NCBI RefSeq assembly: GCF_000740775.1
Contig: NZ_JFGS01000030.1
Span: forward strand, 1-51,078
From: Haematobacter missouriensis
Lineage (GTDB): Bacteria > Pseudomonadota > Alphaproteobacteria > Rhodobacterales > Rhodobacteraceae
Direction of reading: 5' to 3'
Length of the DNA: 51,078 nucleotides
Shown in pieces: positions 16,695-24,392 of this stretch. A model generated the notes under the pieces. It saw only the letters and a program-made list of their open reading frames with translations. It was not told the DNA's origin and ran no database searches. The translations under genes were made by a program, and so were the position numbers. The number at the start of each line of letters is the position of its first letter. The first letter of the stretch is position 1.

Positions 16695-16768
16695 CAGCGC
16701 AGCCCCAGGAAGGAAAGGATGAACAACACGATGACCACCAAACCGACAAGATAGACAATGGAATTCAT
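16694..16768 (-). CDS. 24-residue single-helix membrane peptide
   Basis: This small gene begins MNSIVYLVGLVV and ends LSFLGLR; the whole peptide is one hydrophobic helix. Support comes from a good ribosome site (ACGGAGGCGGTC immediately before the ATG) and from a one-base TGATG overlap with the downstream membrane-protein gene, the usual mark of translational coupling. Codons are ordinary for this genome. Similar very short hydrophobic proteins are familiar from alphaproteobacterial annotations, without assigned function. It may modulate or assemble with the downstream protein, or serve as a translated leader. Confidence 0.7.
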   Translation of the reverse strand: MNSIVYLVGLVVIVLFILSFLGLR

Positions 16769-16814
16769 GACCGCCTCCGTAATTTCTGGTACGCCTCACG
16801 TACCGCTGCGGTAG

Positions 16815-16839
16815 AACTTGGCTGCCAACGGGATGTTCC
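16815..16839 (-). promoter_or_regulatory. Candidate EcfG general-stress promoter
   Basis: Reading on the minus strand, GGAAC (16839-16835) is followed after 17 bases by GTT (16817-16815). This fits the alphaproteobacterial EcfG/RpoE2 consensus GGAAC-N17/18-(G)TT. A transcript would start near 16805, giving a leader of about 37 bases before the 24-codon gene. The same arrangement occurs before asnO. Confidence 0.5.
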
Positions 16840-17009
16840 GCAGAAATTAGTCGAATTCATATACGTTGTGGCATGAGACATTTCTGCCGCGCTCTTTCGC
16901 GGGTCTTTGCCGGAAAGCAGCGCCGGGCGTAAGGGAAATGCGGAGGGGGTCGACAGCGCTGAGAGAACTATATTACCGCTCGCGACAAGATCATTCGAGG
17001 AACCAGACA

Positions 17010-18521
17010 ATGACCGAGACGCTGCCCTTTCCTGCCGCCCTCCCCCGGATCACCGCGGCACTGGTGGCTGCGCTTCTGACCGGGACCGCGCCCGGAGCGT
17101 TGCTGGCTGCGGGCGATTCTGCGGCGGTCATCCGGGTGGGGTCGCTCTATGAGCCGCAGAACCTCGACAATACCGCGGGGGCGGGACAGGGGATCAGCGA
17201 GGCATTCAACGACAATGTCTATGAGGCGCTCTACCGGCTGGCGGATGACGGCTCGGTGGAGGCGGTTCTGGCGTCCGGCCATGAGGTGAGCGACGACGGC
17301 CTGACCCATACCTTCACGTTGCGGGAAGGGGTGCATTTCCATTCCGGCGATCTGATGACTGCGGCGGATGTGAAATATTCCATCGAGCGGGTGAAGGCCG
17401 AAGGCTCCCGCAGCTCCCGCAAGTCGAGCCTCGCCACCATCGACAGCGTGGAGGCTCCGGATGACCAGACGGTCGTGGTGCGGCTGAAGTCGAAGTCGAT
17501 TTCTCTGCCTTACAACCTCAGCTATGTCTGGGTGGTCAACGATGCGGCGGGCGACATCACCCAGAAGGAGGACGGCACCGGCCCCTACCGGCTGGCAGGC
17601 TGGCGGCGGGGCACGGCGCTGTCGCTGGAGGCCTTCGACGGCTACTGGGGCAACGCGCCGAAGAACGCGGGTGCGACGTTCAGCTATTTCACCGATGCCT
17701 CGGCGCTCAACAACGCGCTGCTGACGGATGCGGTGGACATCATCACCTCCGTTCAAAGCCCGGATGCACTGGCGCTGTTCGCCGATCCGTCGGCCTTCAC
17801 CATCTCGGAGGGACGCTCCACCACCAAGCAGATCATGGCCTACAACGACCGCGTGGCACCCTTCGACAACGTGAAGGTGAGGAAGGCACTGGCCCGCGCG
17901 GTGGACAAGAAGCGGCTTCTGGAAGCGATCTGGGGAGACCGGGGAATGGTCATCGGCTCCTTCGTGCCGCCGACGGATGCGTGGTACGAGGATCTCACCG
18001 GCGTGGACCCCTACGACCCGGAAAGCGCGAAAACCCTTCTGGGAGAGGCCGGATTGGCGGACGGATTCACCTTCACGCTGGAGACGCCGAACTACGACCC
18101 CCACCCGATCACCGCGGAGTTCCTGAAGGCGGAACTGGCGAAGATCGGGGTGACGGTGAACATCCACCTCATCACGGCGAACGAATGGTACACCAAGGTC
18201 TATCAGGCGCATGACTTTCAGGCGACCTTGCAGGAGCATGTGAACCACCGCGACATCGTGTTCTACGGCAATCCGAACTTCTACTGGGGTTATGACAATC
18301 CCGAGGTCACACGCCTGATCGCGGAAGCCGAGGCGAGCGACACGGAAGCCGGGCAGGCGGAGAAGCTCCGGCAGGCCAACGAGATAATTGTGGCGGATGC
18401 AGCCTCCAACTGGCTTTTCCTCTATCCGCAGATCGTCGTCTCCAACACCCGCACAACGGGCTATCCGGTGAACGGGCTGAACGCGCAGTTCTTCCTCCGC
18501 GGGGTCGAGAAGGCGGAGTGA
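17010..18521 (+). CDS. Peptide ABC transporter substrate-binding protein (DppA/OppA family)
   Basis: This 503-residue extracellular solute-binding protein of family 5 has a signal peptide of about 33 residues. The mature part has the family landmarks: FNDNVYEALYRL near the start, a LREGVHFHSGDLMTAADVKYS block (the F-H-G-D-x-x-T-A-x-D pattern), and FDNVKVRKALARAVDK in the second lobe. It delivers a peptide or similar solute to the two permeases that follow. The ATG at 17010 is preferred, with CGAGG about ten bases before it; the open frame from 16866 has no family similarity. It heads a five-gene transporter operon next to NAGGN osmolyte genes. Confidence 0.88.
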   Translation: MTETLPFPAALPRITAALVAALLTGTAPGALLAAGDSAAVIRVGSLYEPQNLDNTAGAGQGISEAFNDNVYEALYRLADDGSVEAVLASGHEVSDDGLTHTFTLREGVHFHSGDLMTAADVKYSIERVKAEGSRSSRKSSLATIDSVEAPDDQTVVVRLKSKSISLPYNLSYVWVVNDAAGDITQKEDGTGPYRLAGWRRGTALSLEAFDGYWGNAPKNAGATFSYFTDASALNNALLTDAVDIITSVQSPDALALFADPSAFTISEGRSTTKQIMAYNDRVAPFDNVKVRKALARAVDKKRLLEAIWGDRGMVIGSFVPPTDAWYEDLTGVDPYDPESAKTLLGEAGLADGFTFTLETPNYDPHPITAEFLKAELAKIGVTVNIHLITANEWYTKVYQAHDFQATLQEHVNHRDIVFYGNPNFYWGYDNPEVTRLIAEAEASDTEAGQAEKLRQANEIIVADAASNWLFLYPQIVVSNTRTTGYPVNGLNAQFFLRGVEKAE

Positions 18522-18539
18522 CCTAACGGGGCAGGCGGC

Positions 18540-19499
18540 ATGGCACGCTATCTCCTTCGCCGGACGTTGATCCTGTTCGCGTCGCTGCTGGTGGCCGGGC
18601 TGGTCCTGTTCGTGCTGCTGCGCCTGCTTCCGGGGGATCCTGCGGCGGCGCTCCTCTCGGTCGGCGCGGATGCGGAGCAGATCGCGGCCGCGCAGGCGGA
18701 GGTGGGAAGCGATCAGCCGCTGGTGGTGCAGCTTGGACGTTTTCTGTCGGACATGGCGCGCTTTGACCTGGGCCGGTCCTTTGTGAGTGGGGCGGAGGTT
18801 CTGCCCGAAATCCGGGCGCGCCTGGCCGTGACGCTTCCACTGACCTTTGCGGCCTTTGTTCTGGCGCTGGTGCTGGCTGTGCCGCTTGGCATCGTGGCCG
18901 CCATGCGCGGGGACCGCTGGTACGGCGCCCTGATCTCCGCCGTGTCGCAGTTCGGGCTGGCTGTGCCGGTGTTCTGGATCGGTATCCTTCTGGTCTGGAT
19001 TGTGGCGGTGAAGTGGCGCCTGCTTCCGGCCAGCGGCTTTCCCGTGCGTGGCTGGGCTGATCCGCTGGCCGCGATGCGGGCGCTCCTTCTGCCCGTCGTG
19101 ACCATCGCGGTGGTGATGAGCGCCTCCCTGATCCGCTACGTGCGCTCTGCCACGCTGGATGTGCTGGGATCGGACTATATGCGTAATGCGCGTGCGCTGG
19201 GGCAAAGCCTGCCGGAAGCGATGATACGGCACGGTATCCGCAACGCTTCCCTTCCCGTCATCTCCATCCTCGGGATCGAGCTTGCCTCCACCCTGCTCGG
19301 CGCGGTGGTGGTTGAGCGGGTATTTGCCCTGCCGGGGCTCGGGTCCATGCTGCTGCTCGGCATCGAGCAGCGCGATTATCCCAGCGTGCAGGGGGTATTG
19401 TTCGTCTCCACGCTCCTTGTGCTGCTGATCGGCTTTGCCGCCGACATCCTGCAACGCCTTGTCGATCCGCGGCTGCGCGACACGGGAGCACGGCGTTGA
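18540..19499 (+). CDS. Peptide ABC transporter permease (DppB type)
   Basis: This 319-residue integral membrane permease has six predicted helices and begins with the typical MARYLLRRTLILFASLL helix. The cytoplasmic EAA-type loop (YMRNARALGQSLPEAMIRHGIRNA split over about 212-237) contacts the ATPases. The RLLPGDPAAALL segment after helix 1 is characteristic of DppB/OppB. It follows the binding protein by 18 bp and ends in a TTGA overlap with the second permease. It forms the heterodimeric pore of the transporter. Confidence 0.9.
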   Translation: MARYLLRRTLILFASLLVAGLVLFVLLRLLPGDPAAALLSVGADAEQIAAAQAEVGSDQPLVVQLGRFLSDMARFDLGRSFVSGAEVLPEIRARLAVTLPLTFAAFVLALVLAVPLGIVAAMRGDRWYGALISAVSQFGLAVPVFWIGILLVWIVAVKWRLLPASGFPVRGWADPLAAMRALLLPVVTIAVVMSASLIRYVRSATLDVLGSDYMRNARALGQSLPEAMIRHGIRNASLPVISILGIELASTLLGAVVVERVFALPGLGSMLLLGIEQRDYPSVQGVLFVSTLLVLLIGFAADILQRLVDPRLRDTGARR

Positions 19500-20308
19500 G
19501 GCGGGTGGTACTGCTGATCGGATGTCTGCTCGTCGGGCTGCATGTCGCGGTGGCGCTGCTGACGCTCGTCTGGACGCCCTATGATCCGACCGCGATGGTG
19601 GGGGGCAGGCTTTCTCCCCCCTCCTGGGCGCATTGGGCGGGGACGGACCGGCTCGGGCGCGACTATTTCACGCAGGTGATGATCGGCTCGCGCATCGCGC
19701 TGACGGTGGGGGCCGGCGCGGTGCTGATTGGTGGCCTGATCGGCACGGTGCTGGGTATCCTTGCAGCTTTTGCGCAGGGTGCGGCGGATGACGGGCTGGC
19801 CGCGACATTTGACATCCTCATCGCCTTTCCGACACTGCTGCTGGCCATGCTGATCGTCGCCGCGAGTGAGGGGGCGAGCCTTTCGACGGCGATCATCGCC
19901 ATCGGCATCGCGCTGTCCGCCATCGTGGCGCGCCTGGTGCGCATCCTGACGAAACGGGTGCTGACGCAGGATTACATCACTGCCGCACGCTGCTCCGGCG
20001 CAGGCTGGCCGCGCATCGTGCTGGCCCATGTGTTGCCGAACATCCTGCCCACGCTCATGGTGGCGCTGGCCTTGCAGTTCGGGCTGGCGGTGATCGCCGA
20101 AGCCTCGCTTTCCTATCTGGGGCTGGGGGCACCGCCGCCGAATGCATCCTGGGGTCAGCTTCTGCAACAGGCGCAGTCCACGGTATTCACGGCTCCCATA
20201 GGAGTGATCGTGCCAGGGGTGGCCCTGCTGACGCTGGTGCTCGGGATCAACTTCCTGGCCGATGGACTGCGCGATCTGTTCGACCCGGAACGGGAGGATG
20301 GCGAATGA
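19496..20308 (+). CDS. Peptide ABC transporter permease (DppC type)
   Basis: This permease of up to 270 residues has the family loop WAGTDRLGRDYFTQVMIGSR (residues 44-63) that marks DppC/OppC, and an EAA loop with DYITAARCSGAGWPRI. About six membrane helices are predicted. The start is a TTG overlapping the DppB stop, or a GTG at 19505 just inside; no ATG fits. The next gene overlaps by four bases. It pairs with the preceding permease to form the channel. Confidence 0.88.
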   Translation: MRRVVLLIGCLLVGLHVAVALLTLVWTPYDPTAMVGGRLSPPSWAHWAGTDRLGRDYFTQVMIGSRIALTVGAGAVLIGGLIGTVLGILAAFAQGAADDGLAATFDILIAFPTLLLAMLIVAASEGASLSTAIIAIGIALSAIVARLVRILTKRVLTQDYITAARCSGAGWPRIVLAHVLPNILPTLMVALALQFGLAVIAEASLSYLGLGAPPPNASWGQLLQQAQSTVFTAPIGVIVPGVALLTLVLGINFLADGLRDLFDPEREDGE

Positions 20309-21111
20309 CCCTTGTGGAGATCGAAGGGTTGACGGTGGGAACGGCCGGGCGGCAACTGGTTCACGGCATCACGTTCTCGATTGCGCCGGGAGAACGGCTT
20401 GGACTGGTGGGAGAGAGCGGCTCGGGCAAGTCGCTGACCGCCATGTCCGTCATGGGCCTGCTGCCACCCGGGCTCCGGGCCGGCGGGTCCATCCGGCTTG
20501 GCGGGCAGGAGGTCGTGGGGCAGCCGGAGCGCGTGCTGAACGATCTTCGCGGGCGGGTAGCGGCGGTGGTGTTTCAGGATCCGCGTTCGGCGCTCGACCC
20601 GCTGATGCGGCTTGGCGATCAGCTCGCGCTGCCACTGCGCCGCCAGGCGCGCCGCTCTGGGATAACGCTCGACCGCAGAGCGCTTCGGTCGGAGCAGCTC
20701 GCCGCGCTGGCGCGTGTCTCCATTGCCGAGCCGGAGCGCATCCTCGCCGCCTGGCCGCATGAGGTGTCGGGCGGACAGCGCCAGCGGGTGGCAATCGCGA
20801 TGGCGCTGGCCTGCCGGCCGCAGCTCCTCATCGCGGATGAGCCGACGACCGCGCTCGACGTGACGACGCAGGCGGAAGTGCTGGACCTGATCGACCGGCT
20901 GGCACGGGAGGAGGGGCTGGCGCTCCTGTTCATCAGCCACGACCTTCCCGTGGTCGCACGCATCACCGACCGGATCGTCGTTATGGAAAAGGGGCGGGCG
21001 GTGGAGGAAGGCTCAGTCGATCAGGTTTTCACCCGACCGTCCCATCCTTATACCCGTGGACTGATCGCTGCTGCCCGGCGGCTAGAGGCGGCGCTGGAGG
21101 GGCGGACATGA
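20305..21111 (+). CDS. Peptide ABC transporter ATP-binding protein (DppD type)
   Basis: This 268-residue ATPase has Walker A GESGSGKSL (about residues 38-46), the signature [15 protein letters not shown] (about 155-169), Walker B LLIADEPTTALD and the H-loop ISHD. It ends soon after PSHPYTRGLI, so it lacks most of the C-terminal extension found in standard DppD/OppD proteins of about 320 residues. It has four-base overlaps with the genes on both sides. It energises the peptide transporter together with the next ATPase. Confidence 0.9.
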   Translation: MTLVEIEGLTVGTAGRQLVHGITFSIAPGERLGLVGESGSGKSLTAMSVMGLLPPGLRAGGSIRLGGQEVVGQPERVLNDLRGRVAAVVFQDPRSALDPLMRLGDQLALPLRRQARRSGITLDRRALRSEQLAALARVSIAEPERILAAWPHEVSGGQRQRVAIAMALACRPQLLIADEPTTALDVTTQAEVLDLIDRLAREEGLALLFISHDLPVVARITDRIVVMEKGRAVEEGSVDQVFTRPSHPYTRGLIAAARRLEAALEGRT

Positions 21112-21872
21112 CGCTTCTGTCGCTCCGCCATGTGAGCCATGCCTATCATGCGGGTGCGCCCGTGCTGGAGGATGTCTCTCTCGACCTGCGGCAGGGGGAG
21201 AACCTCGGCATTCTGGGAGAGAGCGGATCGGGCAAGACCACGCTCATGCGGGTGATGCTGGGGCTGATCGCGCCGGATGCGGGTGTGGTGGAGGCGGAGG
21301 GTAGCCTGCTCGACACCCGCTCCGCCGCGCGGATGCGGGCGCATCGCCGGATGGTGCAGCCGGTTTTCCAGGATCCCTACACCTCGCTGGATCCCCGTAT
21401 GCGGGTGGCGCGGATATTGTCCGAGCCGGTGCAGGGGCTTTCCCTTCCCGTCAATGCGCGGGAGGAGGCTTTGCGTGTGCTGGCCGCCGTCGGCCTGCCC
21501 CCCGACAGCCTGGAGCGGTTCCCGCGCGCCTTCTCCGGTGGCCAACGCCAGCGTATCGCCATCGCCCGGGCGCTGATCGCGCGGCCCAAGGTTCTGCTGG
21601 CCGATGAGCCGGTGAGTGCGCTCGATCTTTCCACCCGCGTGCGGATCGTCGATCTGCTGCGCGATCTGTCGCGGGAAACCACCATGGTTCTCGTCTCGCA
21701 CGATATCGCCATCGTCGCGGCGCTTTGTCAGCATATGCTGGTGCTCGAACGCGGGCGGGTGGTCGAGGCGGGCGAGACGCGCGCCATCCTTGACGCCCCC
21801 CGCCATCCCTATACCCAGCGGCTGCTCGCGAGCCTGCCGCGTCTGCCGGAAGGAACGACCGATGACCGATGA
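21108..21872 (+). CDS. Peptide ABC transporter ATP-binding protein (DppF type)
   Basis: This 254-residue second ATPase of the transporter has Walker A GESGSGKTT near residue 36, signature FSGGQRQRIAIARAL, Walker B VLLADEPVSALD and H-loop VSHD. Like its partner it stops shortly after HPYTQRLL and lacks the long C-terminal extension of classical DppF. Two different ATPases, two permeases and one binding protein make a complete Opp/Dpp-type importer. Its last 11 bases overlap the DUF1684 gene, so that gene is part of the same transcript. Confidence 0.9.
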   Translation: MTLLSLRHVSHAYHAGAPVLEDVSLDLRQGENLGILGESGSGKTTLMRVMLGLIAPDAGVVEAEGSLLDTRSAARMRAHRRMVQPVFQDPYTSLDPRMRVARILSEPVQGLSLPVNAREEALRVLAAVGLPPDSLERFPRAFSGGQRQRIAIARALIARPKVLLADEPVSALDLSTRVRIVDLLRDLSRETTMVLVSHDIAIVAALCQHMLVLERGRVVEAGETRAILDAPRHPYTQRLLASLPRLPEGTTDDR

Positions 21873-22641
21873 TGCCTATCGTGCCGAGATCGATGCATGG
21901 CGCAGCCAGCGTCTTGCCGCGCTGACAGCGCCGGATGGCTGGCTGAACCTGACCGACCGGGTGGAGATCGCGCCGGGCACCTATCAGGTGGGTAGCGGGC
22001 CGGAAAGCGACGTGCCTCTCTCCGTCGGGCCGTCGCGGCTCGGAGTTCTGGCGCTTGGCGCGGACGGGACGGCGACCTTTGATGACGGCACGGGTGCGCG
22101 CGCTTTCGTTGCCGCTGGGGACAACCCGCCCCGGCTTGAGACCGGCGGCCTGCTGCTCGAGGTGACGGAGATCGAGGGGCAGCACGCCCTGCGGGTCCGT
22201 CAGATCGACGCGCCCTCGCGAATGGAATTTGCGGGTATCGAGAGCTTCCCGCTGGATCCCGCGTGGCGTGTGGAGGCGGAGTGGAAGGCGCTTGCCGCGC
22301 CGGAGCGTCTGGGGATCGACACGGTGAAGGGTATTCCCACCTCGGTCAGCATCACACATGAGGCGCGGTTCTCTCATGACGGCGCGGAGGTGCTGCTGCT
22401 GCCGACACATTGGAAGGGCGGCAAGCCGATGTTCGTGATCCGCGACCGCACCTCGGGGCCGGAAACCTATGGCGCGGCGCGGTTCCTGATCGGTGACGTG
22501 CGGGGCGACAGCGTGATCCTCGACTTCAACAAGGCGTTCAACCCGCCCTGTGCCTTCACCGACTTCGCCGTCTGCCCGCTGCCTCCGGCGCAGAATGTGC
22601 TGCCGTTTCCGGTCAGGGCGGGAGAAAAGAAGCCGCACTGA
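21862..22641 (+). CDS. DUF1684 domain protein of unknown function
   Basis: This 259-residue DUF1684 protein has the family pattern: an N-terminal helix YRAEIDAWRSQR, an SDGWLNL-like segment (APDGWLNLTDR), an internal beta-sandwich, and the conserved C-terminal NPPCAFTDFAVCPLPPAQN. No signal peptide is present, so it should be cytoplasmic. The function of the family is not known. Its ATG at 21862, with a GGAAGGAAC site, overlaps the preceding ATPase gene by 11 bases, which ties it to the peptide transporter. A role in handling the imported compound is only an inference. Confidence 0.85.
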   Translation: MTDDAYRAEIDAWRSQRLAALTAPDGWLNLTDRVEIAPGTYQVGSGPESDVPLSVGPSRLGVLALGADGTATFDDGTGARAFVAAGDNPPRLETGGLLLEVTEIEGQHALRVRQIDAPSRMEFAGIESFPLDPAWRVEAEWKALAAPERLGIDTVKGIPTSVSITHEARFSHDGAEVLLLPTHWKGGKPMFVIRDRTSGPETYGAARFLIGDVRGDSVILDFNKAFNPPCAFTDFAVCPLPPAQNVLPFPVRAGEKKPH

Positions 22642-23100
22642 GCGAGGGTGATGCCGACTTCGGCCGAGCAGGAAAGTTTGGCGGCAGGCACAGGAATCCG
22701 GCGACCGTGTATGCCTTGAGGGCAACACACCGCGCTGGTCCGCGCCGGAATGATGACCGCACCGGATTGCTGTTGGCCCCGTCGTTTTTGATTGCCGGGA
22801 GGGGCACGGAGGTTGATGGCTTCGCGCCTTCCGATGACGGGGCGGCCTGCTGAAAAGCTCTGAGCTGTCATGTCCCTGCTCTGGAAGTCGGCACATCAGC
22901 CCCGGACTCACCGGAAATGCCTGAATTCCTGCCGGATCTCCCGGATTGCGGACAATTTTCCCTCCCGCGCGGACCTGAAAAGTCTATTCCGGCAACCGGG
23001 CAGGGAAAGTCTGCGCCGCACTCCCCGCCGCCCGGGCCAGGCATCTGCCCCGGCGCTGCGGGGGTTGACCCGTGCCGGGCCTGCGGCATCTGTTGGCCTC
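22642..23100. other. 459-bp gap without a recognisable gene
   Basis: Between the DUF1684 gene and the M42 peptidase gene no ORF shows family similarity or a good ribosome site. The peptidase frame is open from 22870 but the upstream part is basic, low-complexity sequence unlike the family. A TTGACC at 23064-23069 could be a -35 element for the peptidase gene, but no good -10 follows. Nothing else was seen. Confidence 0.5.
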
Positions 23101-24255
23101 ATGCAGACCACTATCCCGATCGACCCCGATTATCTCACCCGGCAGCTTGCCAGCCTTCTTGCCATACCGAGCCCCACCGGTTTCACGGATGAGGCCGTGC
23201 GTCACGTCGCCGAGGAGTTGGAGCGGCTCGGCCTCCATGTGGTTCTTACACGGCGCGGTGCAATCCGGGCGCGACGGCGCGGCGCGGCGCGGCGTCCCGC
23301 GCGGAGTATCGTGTCGCATGTCGATACGCTCGGCGCGCAGGTCAAGGCGCTGAAGGCGAACGGGCGGCTGGAACTCGTGCCCATCGGACACTGGTCCGCG
23401 CGTTTCGCGGAGGGCGCGCGGGCCTCCATCATGTCGGACCGGGGTGTGTATCGCGGCACCATTCTGCCGCTGAAGGCCTCTGGCCACACGTTCAACGAGG
23501 AGGTGGACAGCCAGCCCTCCGGCTGGCCGCATGTCGAGCTGCGGGTGGATGCGCTCTCCCGCAATGCCCATGATCTTGCTGGGCTGGGCATAGATATCGG
23601 TGACATCGTCGCCATCGATCCGCAGCCGGAATTCCTCGAAAATGGCTACATCGTCTCTCGCCATCTGGACGACAAGGCGGGCGTGGCCGTCATGCTGGCC
23701 GCGCTGGAGGCGATGCAGCGGGAGCGGGTGGAAACGCCGGTGGACAGCTACTGGCTCTTCACTATCGGAGAGGAAGTGGGTGTCGGCGCCTCTGCCGTGC
23801 TGACACCGGAGATCGCGTCGCTGGTCGCGGTGGACAACGGCACGACGGCGCCGGGGCAGAATTCCTCCGAGTTCGGTGTGACGCTGGCGATGGCGGACCA
23901 GACCGGCCCCTTCGATTATCACCTGAGCCGCAAGCTCCATGCGCTCTGCCTCGATCACGGCGTCCGGGTTCAAAAGGACGTGTTCCGCTACTATCGGTCG
24001 GATGCGGCCTCTGCTGTGGAGGCCGGACACGACGTTCGGACCGCTCTCCTTACCTTCGGGGTGGATGCGTCGCATGGCTATGAGCGGATCCACCTCAATG
24101 CGCTCGTTTCGCTGTCCCGGCTTCTGGTGATCTATGCCGCAAGCGAGGTGCTGATAGAGCGGGATGCGGAGGAGGTGACGCCCGGTCTGGAAGGGTTCAC
24201 CCACCAGGATCTCCCTGAAGCGGAGCAGGCGCAGAGCAGCAAAGATCAGGCCTGA
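23101..24255 (+). CDS. NAGGN-system M42-family metallopeptidase
   Basis: This 384-residue cytoplasmic aminopeptidase-like enzyme belongs to peptidase family M42, which has a dinuclear zinc or cobalt site. The ligands are visible: His73 and Asp75 (SHVDTLG), Asp190 (HLDDKAG), Glu224/225 (GEEVG, catalytic base plus ligand), Asp245 (AVDNGT) and His325 (DASHGYERIH). It is followed by asnO and ngg, so it is the subfamily that accompanies synthesis of the osmolyte N-acetylglutaminylglutamine amide. Breakdown of this dipeptide or editing of its precursors is a reasonable but unproven role. The ATG at 23101 lacks a strong ribosome site. Confidence 0.88.
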   Translation: MQTTIPIDPDYLTRQLASLLAIPSPTGFTDEAVRHVAEELERLGLHVVLTRRGAIRARRRGAARRPARSIVSHVDTLGAQVKALKANGRLELVPIGHWSARFAEGARASIMSDRGVYRGTILPLKASGHTFNEEVDSQPSGWPHVELRVDALSRNAHDLAGLGIDIGDIVAIDPQPEFLENGYIVSRHLDDKAGVAVMLAALEAMQRERVETPVDSYWLFTIGEEVGVGASAVLTPEIASLVAVDNGTTAPGQNSSEFGVTLAMADQTGPFDYHLSRKLHALCLDHGVRVQKDVFRYYRSDAASAVEAGHDVRTALLTFGVDASHGYERIHLNALVSLSRLLVIYAASEVLIERDAEEVTPGLEGFTHQDLPEAEQAQSSKDQA

Positions 24256-24279
24256 GGGCGATCCATCCGATTTTCTTAT

Positions 24280-24304
24280 GGAACCAATCGGAGATACATC
24301 GGTT
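24280..24304 (+). promoter_or_regulatory. Candidate EcfG general-stress promoter before asnO
   Basis: GGAAC (24280-24284) is followed after 17 bases by GTT (24302-24304), fitting the EcfG/RpoE2 pattern of alphaproteobacteria. GGAACC and GGTTC also form an inverted repeat. A transcript starting near 24312 would reach asnO at 24393. Osmolyte synthesis is a sensible target of general stress control. Confidence 0.5.
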
Positions 24305-24318
24305 CACCTTATGAAAGT

Positions 24319-24340
24319 GCCGCGCCTGCGGCCTTGTTTT
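24319..24340 (+). terminator. Hairpin with T-rich tail before asnO
   Basis: GCCGC (24319-24323) pairs with GCGGC (24328-24332) and is followed by CTTGTTTT. It could end the peptidase transcript. Because it lies just after the candidate stress promoter it could also attenuate the asnO message. The stem is only five base pairs. Confidence 0.45.
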
Positions 24341-24392
24341 GCGGGCGCTGGCACCTTTTGGCGTAACGACAAAGGAGGCCTAGGCCCAGTTC

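Noticed and set aside
16968-19454. 828-codon minus-strand open frame opposite the peptide transporter genes
   Set aside because: It is antisense to two clear transporter genes, is rich in Arg, Gln and His, has no family similarity and comes from high GC content in third codon positions.
22870-23100. 77-residue N-terminal extension of the M42 peptidase
   Set aside because: The extension is basic, lacks similarity to the family and has no ribosome site at 22870.
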